Source of the DNA: Pyropia haitanensis
Taxonomy: Eukaryota > Rhodophyta > Bangiophyceae > Bangiales > Bangiaceae
Assembly (NCBI GenBank): GCA_008729055.1
Contig: SDUX01000006.1
Location: 381,501 to 445,500, forward strand
Direction: 5' to 3'
Length of the DNA stretch: 64,000 nt
A model generated the notes under the pieces. The model was not told the DNA's origin. It ran no database searches and saw only the letters and a list, made by a program, of their open reading frames with translations. Shown here piece after piece: positions 27,638 through 39,529 of the stretch; position 1 is the stretch's first letter, and each line of letters opens with the position of its first letter. Position numbers and translations under genes: made by a program.

Positions 27638-29631
27638 CTACACCGTCCCCTTCTCCCGCTGCTGCTGGACGCACCGCCGCAGGGATGCCACGTACGAGTC
27701 TTCCAAGTGGTGCTGCAGGTACGCCCCCGTCCTAAACGACTTCCACAGCTGCTTCTCGGCAGCAAAGAGCGTCGTGCCCTTTGGCTTCCTGCGGGCGCCG
27801 CCGGGCCCGTCGCCGCCCCCGCCGCCATTGGCAGCGGCGTCGCCATTGGCAGCGCCCGTCGGGTGTGGCTTCTGCCCCTGCTCGCCATCGTCGTCGGTCT
27901 CCGACGCCTCCCCCCCTCCGCCCCGCCGACCGCCGCCCACGGCTCCACCCACACCTCCCCCTCCTCATTGACGAGAACCATCCGGCCGACGTGGGCGTAC
28001 CCCCCCGTCGGCGTGCGGGCGACCACGTCCGCGTCATTGACGACGCGGAACGCGTCGGGCAGGAGCTCCCCGTTCACGGCGGACCGGAACGCGGCGTTGC
28101 CCACCTTGGGCTGCCCAAACGAGATGAGCGCGCCGCCAACGGCGGGCCGCCGCGCCCGCACGTCCGCGGCGGCGAGCGTCGCGAGCGCGCCGCCCAGCGA
28201 GTGGCCCGTATAGTAGACGTCCCACGGGGCGGCAAGGTCGGCGGTGGCGGCGGCGAGCTCCGCCAGCAGCGGCTCCCGCACCGACGCGTACGCGCGGAGG
28301 AAGCCAAAGTGCACGAGCGTCGAGCCGTCGGGGGCGGTGGCGGCCGTCGCGGGGCAGGCGTCCAGGTCGATCGGGCCGCCGGGCGTCCACGGCACCAGCC
28401 ACGCGGCCGCGTCGGTGGCGAGGTCCTTCCACGACATTGGCTCGGTGCCGCGAAAGCCGACGACCGCCACCCGCCGCGTCGCGTCGCGCCACACCCACAC
28501 CTTGGTGTCTGTGGCGGGCGCCGCGATAAACGCTACCGCCCGCAGCCGCCGCCGGTTGAGGTGGCTGTCGCTCTCGTCCGCCGCGACAATCACCTCCTTG
28601 GCCAGCGCCTTCCACGCGTCCGACATGGGCAGCCGCTCGACCGCGGCGACAGCGTCATCCGCGTCGGCGGGTGCCTCGCCCGCGTGGGCGCTGCCGCCTT
28701 CGCCGCCGCCGCCGTCGCCGCCGCCGCCGCCGCCGTCGCCGTCGCCGCCGCCGCCGCCGCCGTCGCCGCCCGTCATGTCGGCGAGCCACACAACCAGCGA
28801 CGCGCCCGCCACGGCCGCCCGCCGTGCGGCCACCTCTGCCCGCGCCGCCGCGGCACGCGCCCGCACCGCCGCGACGCCGCTGTCGGCAGCGTCGGCCCAC
28901 AGCGCGGGCGCCACGTCTGGGGCGGTGCCGAGCAGCGCCGCGCCGCGCGCCGTCGCCGTCGCGACCGCCGCGTCGGCCGCGGCCGCCGCGGCGGCGGCCG
29001 CGTCCGCGGCGGCCGCCGCGGCGGCCGCGTCGGCGGCCGCCAATGGCGGGCCGCCGTTGGCAGCGTCGCCGCGGTCGGCGGCGGCCTGCCGGTCGGGGTA
29101 GAGCGTCAGGGGCAGCTCCAGACGGGCGGCCGCCGCGGTCCTGGCACCCCGCTCCCCAGTGGCGGCGCGCCGCCCGCCCAGCGGGAGCGCCACCCACCCG
29201 AGCGGCCGCCCCGCGGTCACCTCGTCGGGGCCCCAAAAAACGTCCACCACCGCCACGTCCGCGGCGGCGGCCGCCGCGGCGCGGCCGCCGTCGCCGTCGC
29301 CGCCGCCGCCCGCTGCGGGCGCGGCGTCACCCGCCTCCGTGCCGTTGCCGTCGCGGGGGCCCTCCGCCTCCCCCTGACGCTCCCCCGGCGGCGGCGGTGC
29401 CGGGATGGCAAACGCGGTGCCCACCGCCGGCCGGTCGACCACCACCCCCCCCGTGCGGAGCGTGTAGCACAGGTGCTCCCCCGCGTCGCCGCCGCCGCCG
29501 TGGCGCCCCGGCCGCCGCAGGCCGCCCAGCGTCACCCGCAGCGCCCCGTGCGGGCACCGCCCCGCCACCTCCCCCGGCGTCGGGTAGGCCACGTGCACCA
29601 CCGGCGGCGGGTCATTGTCCGTCGCGGCCGT

Positions 29632-29699
<68 letters not shown>

Positions 29700-29818
29700 G
29701 CCCGCCCACCGCCACCGCCGCGCCGGGCACCAGCCACGCGCAGCCGGTGGGCGGCTCGGCGTACGCCTCAAACGCAAACGACGCGAGCGCCGTCGCGGCG
29801 GCAAACGAAAAGGGCGGC

Positions 29819-29861
<43 letters not shown>

Positions 29862-30111
29862 CGCCGCCGTCGCCGTCGCCGCCGTCGCCGCCGCCGCCGC
29901 CGCCGCCACTGGTGGCACCCTCGGCGGCCACCGCCGGCACGTCGGCGCCACTGTCGCCGACGCCGACGGCGTGCCCCGCCGCCCGCTGCACGCCACGGGC
30001 CGCCCGCGTGGGCGCCTCGGCCGCCGCGGCCACCGCGCCGGCAACGCCGCGGAGGGCGCCGCGCAGCGCGGTGCCGCCGTCGCCGCCACCGCCGCCGGAA
30101 CGGTCGCCACT

Positions 30112-30167
<56 letters not shown>

Positions 30168-30426
30168 CGCCGCCGCCGCCGTCGCCGCTGGCCGCACCCA
30201 CGGGCACCGCCCGCGGCGGCCGTCGGCAGGGCGGGGCTGGGCGTGGCAGGGGCAGGCCGCCGCCGCCGCCGCCGCCGTCACGACGGCGGTACCGTGGCGG
30301 CAGTGGCTGGGGTGGCCGCCGCCGCCGCCGCCGCGGCGGCGCGGTCCGGGCGGCGGCGGCCGCCAGAGCGGGGAGGGGGGGAAGAAACGCCGCGGCGGGG
30401 GAGGTGGCGGCGGGGGGGGCTGCCAT
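27638..30426 (-). CDS. Class 3 (Rml-type) lipase with long N-terminal region
   Basis: Predicted triacylglycerol or galactolipid hydrolase of the alpha/beta-fold lipase class 3 family. The core carries VAVVGFRGTEP, the nucleophile elbow YTGHSLGGALATL with catalytic Ser, FGQPKVGN, and an Asp in NDADVVARTP. The final segment FRTGAYLQHHLEDSYVASL fits the catalytic His region. It lies one frame over, after a run of 7 C at 27910-27916; one missing base explains the shift. Upstream, a segment around 29600-29100 (GALRVTLGGLRR ... DVFWGPDEVTAGRPLGWVAL) looks like a C2-type fold, interrupted by several poly-Gly tracts. I chose the ATG at 30426, which opens an Ala/Pro/Arg-rich, possibly plastid-targeting leader; the frame is open further up, so the start is uncertain. 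Corrected length is about 929 residues. Confidence 0.78.
29632..29698. repeat. GCC trinucleotide repeat inside the lipase gene
   Basis: About 22 GCC units, encoding poly-Gly on the minus strand. Similar, shorter tracts lie at 29818-29910 and 30109-30183 in the same gene. Confidence 0.9.
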
Positions 30427-30977
30427 GAGGAGGGGGCGGGGGTGGGCGGGGGGGGGGCGCCACTCTGGCCGGGTCTGGAGCCACACGGCGGCGACGGGGA
30501 ATGCCCCCAGCGTGGGTGGGGCTGGGGGACAGCCGGCCGCGCTGCGCGGGGCGGGAGGGGGAGAGCGGCAGCAGACGCGCGCACTGCGGACGACCGCCGC
30601 CACGGGCGGGTGGCGGGTGCGGCGCGGCGCGCGCGCCGCGGCGGCGCGCGGGCGGCCGCCGCGGCCGCCGCGGCCGATGCCGCCCCGGCCGGCCGCGCCG
30701 CGCCGCCGCCGGCGGCGTCTGTGTGGCTGTCCCCCGCCCGCGCGGCGGCGGCGGCGGCCCGCGCGTGCCGCCGCCGCCCGCGGCTCGCCGCGGCGCGCGT
30801 CGCGTGGCGGCGGGACGCAGAGAGCAGCGGCGGCGGGGGCGGCGGGGGCGGCGGGGGCGTCGCGGCCTCTAGCGCGACGGCGGCGGCGCCTCGCGCTCAT
30901 CCGCGAGCGGACCGGCGTGGGGGGGGGGATGCAAAACGGGCACGCCGCGGCCGCGGGAGCAAGGTTCGACACACACA

Positions 30978-31008
30978 GCGCAGTGCTACCAAACCCGTGG
31001 ACCCCTGG
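30978..31008 (-). repeat. 31-bp shared motif, left copy
   Basis: Perfect reverse complement of 32451-32481. On the minus strand it reads ccaggggtccacgggtttgg and onward, that is, toward the lipase gene whose chosen start is 552 bases away. It may be a terminal inverted repeat of a 1.5-kb element or a shared promoter motif. Confidence 0.75.
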
Positions 31009-32450
31009 AGAACAAAATTTGGCCGGAATCGGGCGTGCGCGGGCGTGCAGCGGCGTGCAAACCCCCCTCTACGGTATCGCAGAGGCCGATTTTTCCAACA
31101 CCTGCCCTATAGCGCCGCTCAGTCGTCCGTGCACGGGCTCCGGTGCACTTTTTTTCCACCCATACAAGGAGGGCGTACTAGAGCTCGTGATGGACCTCGA
31201 CCATATCACCGGAGGGCGTGCACGTCGTTCCCCGCCGAACGACAAATCGCAGTGCACGCGGACGCCTGTAACTCGTGCCGCCGATGCACAAGTTATTCTG
31301 GAGTCGTGCAGGCGATGCACGAGTTCCGCACGCGGCCCAGCCGAGGATCGTGCAACGCGTGCGTAAGTCGGTCACATTTAACCCGGAATGATGCACGGTT
31401 TCGCGACATTGCGTCGCCATGTGAGCAGGCCTTCCAGAAACTACTGGGTACACCCGACCAGAGAGCCCTTCATTCCGTGCTGTTTGTCCGACATGATGGA
31501 CTGACTCGATCTTAAGACCATCAGATGGCCCACACAGGAAGCCCATTGCACGGCGGTTGCCCAATCAGCAAGGACGTTACGGCCTCACACAGTCATACCC
31601 TCCCATTTCCAAAATCTGTTGTGACCTCATACCAAAACGAAAGTCGACTCAACAAGTGAAAGCACTCCCCCCCACCCGTACCACACGCATACCTCGTGCA
31701 GCAAACTGACTTGGCGCGGAAGTCACCAGCACCTGCGTTGCCGTTGCAGCCGACCCACCAATGAAGGCCCAACCCCCGCGACCCGTCTCTGTCTGAGCGA
31801 CCGCCCGACACCGCCCGTGCTCTTTACAAGACCACGACCCTACCGCGATAAGAAGACATCGAGTCGCAAGCATCTCCCCCGTCAAGACCCTCCCCACAAG
31901 GCCGCAGTTTGGTAGATGACGCAGACCCACCCCCCCATCAAGGTGAGGCCGCCGCCACCCTTCCCCGCGACGTCGGCGCGGCAGCTGCCGGCGGCCGGTG
32001 CCGCCCCCACCGGTCCCCCCTTCGTGGCGGGGTCGGGGCCCCCGCCGCACCCCCGACGGCGGAGCGGCAGCTACCAGCGGCTGGTATGAGGCACCCATTT
32101 TTGACGAATGTGAGCGTACAATGAAGTGTATATATCTGGCGAAGCTGGTGCTGTCGGAGACCTTGGCAATAAATGCAACTCAAGTGCAGCGGGGTCGCAG
32201 TATAGCTTCAGAAGACTTGGGCTGTGGCTGGCCCAAGTCGCAGTGTGCCTTTTGAGGGCTTGGCCCGCACTAGACCGAAAATGCTCAGGCAATGCCGAAT
32301 TGAGGCACGCCGCTGCACGAGGAGGAGCAGCCTCCTGCACGCCCCCTCACGTCGGCGGCACGCGGCGCTCATGAAGGCTGACACGCCTCGCGTGCCGCAC
32401 ATGCACAACTTCGGGCCGGAGTCGTGCTGATTTCACGTCCCGCACGCTCG

Positions 32451-32481
32451 CCAGGGGTCCACGGGTTTGGTAGCACTGCGC
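32451..32481 (+). repeat. 31-bp shared motif, right copy
   Basis: Identical to the left copy at 30978-31008 when read on the opposite strand. Here it reads toward the CWF19-like gene, ending 240 bases before its start codon. No target-site duplication flanks the pair. Confidence 0.75.
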
Positions 32482-32721
32482 AGGTGTATGTGCAGTGCTG
32501 GCCGAATACTTGAGCGGATGATCCGTCGTGGGCGGGGTGGGTGCGGCGCGGCAGACCTGCCACGTTGCGTTGACGGCACGACGCGGGCACGCCGTCGCCC
32601 TCGGCGCACGTTGCCGCCTTTTGTCCCCCTCTGGTCGTCGCCCTCCTTCCGCCACCCCCCCCCCACCCCCCCCCCCCCCAACCCCCAACCTCCAACCCCC
32701 CCCGGTGGCACTCCCCCCACG

Positions 32722-33164
32722 ATGGACCCCACCACCGGCTCCACCCACGCCACCCGCAAAGCCGCCCGCGCCGCCATCCGGGCGGCACGGGCGGCGCGGC
32801 GCGCGCCCCCCCCCCCCCCCCCCCCCCCCCCCGTGGCCACCTCCCCCCCCACCCCCGCCCGCCGCCCGCGCGTCGACGCCCCCGCCGTACCCCCCCGCCG
32901 CCAACACACCGCCCATCACCGCCGCCGCCACCGCCGCCACCGCCGCCGCCGCCGCCGCCGGTGCCGACCCGCCGTGCCGCGGCGGCGGCCGCGGCGGTGG
33001 TGGGGGCCGCCGCCGCGGGCGCGCCGCGGCGGTCGGCGGCGAGCCCATCGGGGGCGTCCCCGCGGCCACCCCCGCTGCCGGCTGCCCACCCGCCGTCCGT
33101 GGCATTGTCGGCGCCCGCGGTGGCGGCCGCCAGCGCGGGCGCGTGGGGCGGCCCGGGCGGCCGC

Positions 33165-33221
<57 letters not shown>

Positions 33222-33547
33222 ACCCCGGCCGCCGCCGCGGCGGGCACCGTACCGCTGCCGCGGGTGCGGCCGCCGCTGGCGGGTGGGGGCGGCGGCAACG
33301 TGGCGGCCGCGGCGGCGCTGCGTGAGCGGCTGATGGGGGGGGGGGTCAAGCGGCCGCTGCCGCCCGCCGCGGCGGCCGCGCCGTCGCCGCCCCGCCGGCG
33401 GCGGCCGCCGCCGCCGCCGCCGCCGCCACGGCCTGGCGTCGGCCGCTCCGCGGCGGCCGCGGCGGCGTCGCCGCCGTCGGCACCCGCGGGCGGCGGGCAG
33501 CCGCCGGTGGCGGTGGACCCGCTCACCCTCCTGCCCGCCCGTGGCGA

Positions 33548-33581
<34 letters not shown>

Positions 33582-33917
33582 GGCGGCACCCGCGGCGGGG
33601 GTGGTGGGCCCACCTCCCGGCGCGCCCTGGGCGGCGTCCCCGTGTCTCTACGGGTCGCCAGCCGGCGGCGTCGGAGCCCGTCGCCGCCGCCGCCGCCGCC
33701 CGCTGTGCTCGGCTTTCAAGACCGCCTCCGCGCCGAGGCGCGGGCGGAACGGCTGGCCGGCCGCGCCGGCGACGCGGCCGCCGCGGCGCTCATCGTCCGC
33801 CGCGGCCGTGGGTATGGGGGGGGGGGTGTGAGCGACGAGGAGGACGCCGACGTGGCCGCCGCGGCCGGCGGCGACGGCCGCCGCCGCCGCCGCCGAGGCG
33901 CCGCCGGTGGCGGCGGC

Positions 33918-33968
<51 letters not shown>

Positions 33969-34371
33969 GGCGGCGGTGGCGGCGGGGCGTCGCCGCGGCC
34001 GTGGCCGGCGGCGCCCCCCCCGGCCGGCCACGGCGGTGGCGGCGGCGGTGGCGGCGGTGGCGCCGTCGACGGCGCCGCCGCGGCGTGCCGCCGGTGCCTC
34101 GCGCACCTCCCCCGCCACCGGCGCAAGCACACGCTCGTCGCGATGGGCGACCACCTGTACCTGGGTGTGCCCGACGTGCCGCCGGTGCGGCGGGGCCACC
34201 TCGTCCTCACGCCCGCGGCGCACGGGGAGGGCGGCTCGGTGGGGTGGTCGGCCGCCGCGGCGGCCGAGGACCGCCGCTTCCGCCGCGGCCTCGCCGCGGC
34301 CGCCGCCGCGCGGTCGCCGCCCGAGGCGGTCGTCTTTGTCGAGGTGGCCCCCGCCGGCGGCGGCGGCGGCA

Positions 34372-34406
<35 letters not shown>

Positions 34407-34922
34407 CGCCACCGCCGCCCGCGGGACCCCACCGCCGCGCACACGGTCGTCCACGCGGTGCCGCTGCCGGCGGGCGTCGCCGCCGACGCGCGGGCCTACT
34501 TTTGGCACGCCCTCACCACCGCCGACGATGGCAGCGACGGCGACGGTGACGGCGGCGGGGGGGGACGTGCCGGCGGCGGGGGGGGGGGGGGGGGGGGGGC
34601 CAACGCCCGCGTCCGCCGCTGGGATGGCGACCGCCCGCTGCGGGCGGTGCTTCCCCGCGGCCTGGCGTACGTGGCGGTGTGGTTTGGGGTGGGCGGGGGA
34701 GGGATGGCGCGGGTGCTCGACCGGCCCGCCGGCTGGTCCGCCGCCGCCGCGCTGCGCGTCCTCGACGCGCCGCTGCGCGCCGACGCGGCCGGCGGTGGCG
34801 GCGACGCCGAGCCGCCGCCCGCCGCCCCGTGGGGCTACGCCGCCCAGGTGGCGGCCATGACCGCCGCGGCGGCCGAGTGGGCGCCCCACGACTGGACCGT
34901 TGCGCTGGATGGGGGGGGGTGA
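32722..34922 (+). CDS. CWF19-like protein (CwfJ family), pre-mRNA splicing
   Basis: The C-terminal half carries the CwfJ domain pair. The zinc-binding part reads CRRCLAHLPRHRRKHTLVAMGDHLYLGVPDVPPVRRGHLVLTP in outline: the Cys pair, a conserved His before LVAMGD, and PPVRRGHL. It is followed by an ARAYFWHAL segment and the second domain, which ends WAPHDWTVAL. Family members associate with spliceosomes and help intron lariat turnover, so a nuclear role is expected. The ATG at 32722 starts a basic leader (MDPTTGSTHATRKAARAA). The frame then shifts in a run of 27 C at 32806-32832; one base more or equivalent joins it to the long frame. The middle is Ala/Gly/Pro-rich with poly-Gly tracts from GGC repeats (33166-33222, 33903-33990). 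Corrected length is about 733 residues. Confidence 0.78.
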
Positions 34923-35424
34923 CCGCCGCGGCGGTGCCGCCCGCCGCACGGCGTGCGGGGGTGAGCGCGCGGCGGCGCGAGCAGAGCCCCGCGCTCTCCC
35001 GCGGCTCACGCTCGTCGGCTTTTTTTTTTCGCCGCCTCTCTCCACTCTCTCTCTTCTCCCCTGCCGCTGTTGCTGCTCCTTTCCCCCCCCCCCCCCCCCG
35101 CGCCGTCCTTTCTTGCCACTTCTTTTTCTTGCCGTGTGCGCAGCGTGGCTCGTTGCTGGTGTGTGGGTCGGACCGCCCCGCCGAGGGCGGTGCGGCGTCA
35201 TGCCTCGCCCGCTACGCGCTCCCCGTTGGGTCGGGGGTGGTGCTGCGCACGCGCGCCCCCCCCGCCGGCGCCATCCCCCCCCTCCCCCTCTCGCTCCTCC
35301 CCTGGCTTTCCCTCCCGCTCTGCCATCGCCTCACGCGCCATCCTCCTCCCCCTTCTCCTCCCCCCCCACTGTTGCGCGCCATCCCGCCCCCCCCCCTCCC
35401 CCCCCTCCCCTCCTCCCGCGTCCA
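34923..35424. other. Intergenic region between convergent 3' ends
   Basis: Pyrimidine-rich on the plus strand (ctctccc, tttctt stretches) between the CWF19-like stop and the GT61 stop. C homopolymers occur at 35084-35099 and elsewhere. No gene seen. Confidence 0.6.
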
Positions 35425-38213
35425 CTAAGCGTTGGCGCCCCCCCCCCCCCCCCCCCCCGCTTCCCACTCTTCCACCACCGCGTCCACCGCCGCGACAATC
35501 GCGCTCACGTTGAGCACCCCCCCCGACTCGTGGCGCTCCCACCCCGCCCCCGCGTCGAGGTGCACCCACCGCACGCCCGCCGCCGCGGCGATCGCCGCGA
35601 ACGGGTCGAACCGGAACGCCGACACGTGCACCGCCGCCGCGCCGCCGCTACCACCACCACCCCCACCCCCACCGCCACCGCCACCGCCACCCCCACCGCC
35701 GCCGCTGCCGTGGCGGTCCGCGCGGCCACGCATAAACGCAACGTTGGAAAAGCCGCCCCCGTGGGCGCCGACGACCGCCACGACAGACGCGTCACGGAAG
35801 CGGCGGACCGACGCGGCGACGCCCGCCGTTGGCGGGTGCACCGCCACGCGCGCGCGGCGGGCGTAGCGGGCGCGGAGGGCGGCGGCGAGGAGCGAAAAGT
35901 TGACCGCGCACCGCTGGGCGGTGCAGCGGGGGGTGACGTTGGGGGTGGCGCCGCCGCCGGGGGGGAGGGCGCCGACGGGGCGGGACCGCCGCCGCTGGAG
36001 GAGGAGGATGGTTGGCCGTTGGGGGGGCGACGGGGGGGGACGGAGGGCCCCCACCCCGGTCGCCGTCAGCAGCCACGCCACACCCGCGGCCACGGCCGAC
36101 GGCGGCGGCGGCGGCGGCGGTCGGGCGTCCCGCAGCGGCGGCAGCGGCAGCGCCGCCGCCGCCGCGGCGGCCTCGTCCATCCACGCGTCCGCGTCGGCGT
36201 CGGCGGCGGCCTCCGTGGCGGCCGCCGCGTCCGCGGCGGGCCCCGCCCGGGGCACATAGTCGACGAGCACCGCCGCCGCGCGGTGGGTGTAGCACTGGTG
36301 GAACGAGATGCCGTTGCCCTCGGCGGGGGGCGGCAGCAGCACCCGCCGCGCGTGGCTCCACGAGCCCGCGGGGAGCGGCAGGACACGGTGCGGGGGGAGC
36401 CTCAGGATGGAGAGGAGCTCCCGCGCTGCGCGGCTGTCGCAGATGGCGATCAGGATGTGCGGGTGGGCGCGGAGGTAGGGAAGGAAGGGCAGTAGACGGG
36501 GGAGTACCTGTGGGGGGGGGGGTGGGGGGGGAGACACGTGCATGAGGCGACCCAGTGGCGCAGAGCGGCGACAAGGTCAGGGGGGTGACGGGCGGGGCCA
36601 CGAGGTCCGGAACGTCAGTCTTCTGCATGCGCCGCGGCTGCCGCGACGGGTGGCGGAGCTGCACCGTGGCGGCTGCCGCCGCCGACAGCCACCCGGCGCT
36701 GCCGCCCGTCCCCCGCCCGTCGGTGCGCCGTGACCATCCGCGCTGCCTTCCCCACTCACCGCTTCCAACGTTCAGGCGCGCGTCCGCCCCGCGTCTCCGT
36801 CCCCCCCCTCCTCACCCACCCCCCCCCCCCCCCTTCCCCCCCCGCTCGCCTCCTCCATACCGAATTGAGCACGTGGTAGTACGTCACGCCGTGCGGCTGC
36901 GCGAGCACAAACACCGTACCGAGCGCGACGGTCCCCCCCCCCTCCAGGCGGCGCCCCGCCAGGCGCGTCCAGTCGTGCGTGCAGCACCCGCCATTCACCG
37001 CGGCGGTGACGCGGCCGTCAGCGGCCGCCACCTCCCCTTCCGCGCCCACGTACGCGTCATCTATGACCACCAGGTGCGGCACCGGGCCGCCGCACGCGGG
37101 CTTCCCCACCGCCCACCCGCGGCCACCGCCGCCGGCGACGCCGCCGCGCAAGCGGACGACCGCGACGCCCGCCGGCAGCGGCGCGGACCCGTCAATAGGC
37201 AGCGTCCGGTACCCGTCGGGTGCCAGCCGCTCGTCCGCGTGCGCCGCGTACGCGGCGGCCATTGGCGGCGTCGCATCCGCCAGCGGGCCACACCCGCCGC
37301 CGCCTCCCCTGCCGCCGCTCCCGACGCTGCCGCGACCGCCGCCGCCACGGTCGGCGGCCGAGCACGGCGACCAGCCGCACCGCCCCGCCGCCACGTCCGT
37401 GGCGTGGGCGCCCGGCGGTGGCGGCGGCAGGCCCGTGCCGTCGTCGGGGTCGGCCCCGCCAGTGGGGGATGGCGGGGGCGGGCCGGGTGGGGGGGAGGGG
37501 AACAACAGCACTTCCCGCAGCGGCGCGTCCACGTCGCCGCCGTCGGCCGCCGTGTCCTCCGCCGCCGCCGCCGCCGCCGCCACCCCCGTGGCGCTACCAT
37601 CGCCGCCGGCGGTGGCGACGGCGGCGGCGGCGGCGCCACCGCCACATGCGGTCGGGTGTGCCGCGGAGAGCACCGCCACGGGGCGGCCGCCGCCGCGGGT
37701 CACGGGCGGCGGCGGCGGCGGTGGCGACGGCGGCGGCACCTGCGGTGGTAGCGGTGACGGCGGTAGCGATAGGGGCGGCTGTGGCAGGGACTGCCGCGGC
37801 GGCAGTGACGACAGCGACGGCAGCGACGGCGGCAGCAGTGGCGGCGCCGCCGCCGCCGCGGGCGCCACGGCCGCCGGTGCCACGCCCACAATGGCGCGGA
37901 ATCCGCCCCTCCCCGCCCGCCTCCACCACCCCGCCTGCGGCGCGGCGGCCGACAGCCACAGCAGCCAGCCGACGGCGGTGGCGGCGAGCGCCACCCGCGC
38001 GGTGACGGTGGTGGCGGCGGCGGCGGGGGCGGCGGCCTTGGCCGCCCCCTCCCCCGCCCCGGCCCGCAAGGACAGGCACGACTGGGGGGGGAGGTCGCCG
38101 CGCCGACGGCAGCCGGCGTCGGCTGACGGCGGGGACGGAGGGGGGGGGGGGGTGGTCGCCGCTGGTGGTAGGGGTGGGAAGGCGGCTCGCTGAGGGTGGG
38201 GGGTTGGCTCCAT
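35425..38213 (-). CDS. GT61-family glycosyltransferase, type II membrane protein, one intron
   Basis: Exons 38213-36861 and 36507-35425 (minus strand) join across a 353-base GT..AG intron. The junction restores the family sequence YYHVLNSVLPRLLPFLPYL, giving 811 residues without any frame correction. GT61 (DUF563) enzymes transfer sugars such as xylose or arabinose in the Golgi or ER. Start at the ATG at 38213: a Pro-rich cytosolic stretch, a single signal-anchor helix (ARVALAATAVGWLLWLSAA, about residue 75-95), a long low-complexity stem, then the catalytic region with FVLAQPHGVTYYHVLNS, ILIAICDSRAARELL, and the signature VGAHGGGFSNVAFM followed by a poly-Gly insert and VHVSAFRFDPFAAIA. Donor and substrate cannot be read from the sequence. 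Confidence 0.85.
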
Positions 38214-39049
38214 GGGGAAGAGGCGGACGGTGGGGGGGGAGGGGAAGGGTGGGGAGGGGGAGTGGCAAGGCGGGCGGGAGGGAGCTGGCCACCCGAGGGG
38301 AGGCGCGGCACGTCGATGGGAGGGCGGGGGAGGGCGGGGGTAGGTGCGGACGGCGGGCGCGGGCAGGGGGCGGGGAGCGACGACCGCAGAGTCCCGTTGG
38401 GCTACGGCGGAGGGCAATGCGGCCCACTGCAGCGGTGGGCGCTTGCCAGCCGCCCCCACCCCGTGCCGTGCCGCGACCGCCGCCGCCTCCGCCGCCAACG
38501 GCCGAGGGGGGCGCCCGGCTGGCAGCGTGGGACTGGCGCGCGACCGAGGCGAGGGCGGTCTCCCCCCGCGGGCGGGCGCTGCACCACCGGCAACATGCCC
38601 GCCGTGCTCGCGCCACCAACCCGTCGAGGATGAAAGCCGGCGGGGGGTGAGGGAGGGGCGGGAGGGTGGGGGGGGGGAGGCTCGGACGTCCGCCTCCCCT
38701 GCCTCCGTCGGCGACTCCCGCGCGGCCGTTTGGCCGCGGTGCTCGCCGCCGCCGCCAGCGTCGGGGGGGCAGCCGCTGTCGAGCGGAACGAACCGGGCCT
38801 CCTGCCCGTCCCCCTCCCATAGCAGCTCCCGGTGTAGGGACCCCGTAGTTGCCCTGCGGCGGTCCAACGCGCCCGTCACGGACGCACCCCCATGCAGGCC
38901 CGCACACCCCTCCACCAGCGAACGCTGCTCTGCAGCCAGCCGCTGAGCGTCGCCGCTACCAGTGACTCCCCCGCTGGTGCGCTCCAGCCAACTCCCCGAG
39001 GGCCTGGTCCCACATGCGCCAGGCTCCCCCAGTCGCCGGCTGCATGTCG
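38214..39049. other. Intergenic region upstream of the GT61 gene
   Basis: GC-rich; open frames run through it on both strands, including an upstream extension of the GT61 frame to 39083 that begins with a non-ATG codon. Presumed promoter. No independent gene supported. Confidence 0.5.
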
Positions 39050-39529
39050 GCTCCCCCACTGCTCCGGCACCTCGCCCCGCCACACCATCACCAGCCGCTC
39101 ACCCGGGCGGCTGCCGCCCCGTCCCCACCGCTACCGCCAGCCGCTGGGTGACACCCCCCCCCACCAGCTCCCCCGCCGACGTGCCACCATACGCCCGGCC
39201 GCGTTCCCCACCCTGAAGCCATCAGCTCGTCCTCGGGCGGCTCGCCCACCAGAGCTCCCCCACTGTCGGCCACCGTGTCACCGCGTCGGGCTCCCCCACT
39301 GCTCCGGCACCTCGCCCCGCCACACCATCACCAGCCGCTCACCCGGGCGGCTGCCGCCCCGTCCCCACCGCTACCGCCAGCCGCTGGGTGACACCCCCCC
39401 CCACCAGCTCCCCCGCCGACGTGCCACCATACGCCCGGCCGCGTTCCCCACCCTGAAGCCATCAGCTCGTCCTCGGGCGGCTCGCCCACCATAGCTCCCC
39501 CACTGTCGGCCACCGTGTCACCGCGTCGG
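39050..39529. repeat. 240-bp tandem duplication
   Basis: Two adjacent 240-base copies (about 39050-39289 and 39290-39529) differ at one visible position (cagagctcc at 39250 versus catagctcc 240 bases later). Each contains an open frame of 60 codons on both strands, so apparent protein repeats here are a by-product of the duplication. The near identity indicates a recent event or an assembly duplication. Confidence 0.9.

Larger units (their letters stand above)
30427..32721. other. Divergent intergenic region with moderate-GC core
   Basis: Separates the lipase (-) from the CWF19-like gene (+). 30950-32560 is lower in GC than either flank and rich in short motifs built on tgcac/gtgca. Several open frames of 60-130 codons have ordinary composition but no recognisable domain and are not called. 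Identical 31-base sequences mark both ends of this core (listed separately). Confidence 0.5.

Noticed and set aside
30978..31008. tRNA-like boxes in the shared 31-bp motif (ggtttggtagcactgcg followed by gtcgaacc)
   Set aside because: Spacing between the two boxes is far too short for a tRNA or tRNA-derived SINE, and no cloverleaf can be drawn.
39088..39513. Repeated 61-residue minus-strand proteins
   Set aside because: They are the two halves of the 240-bp DNA duplication, not a gene.
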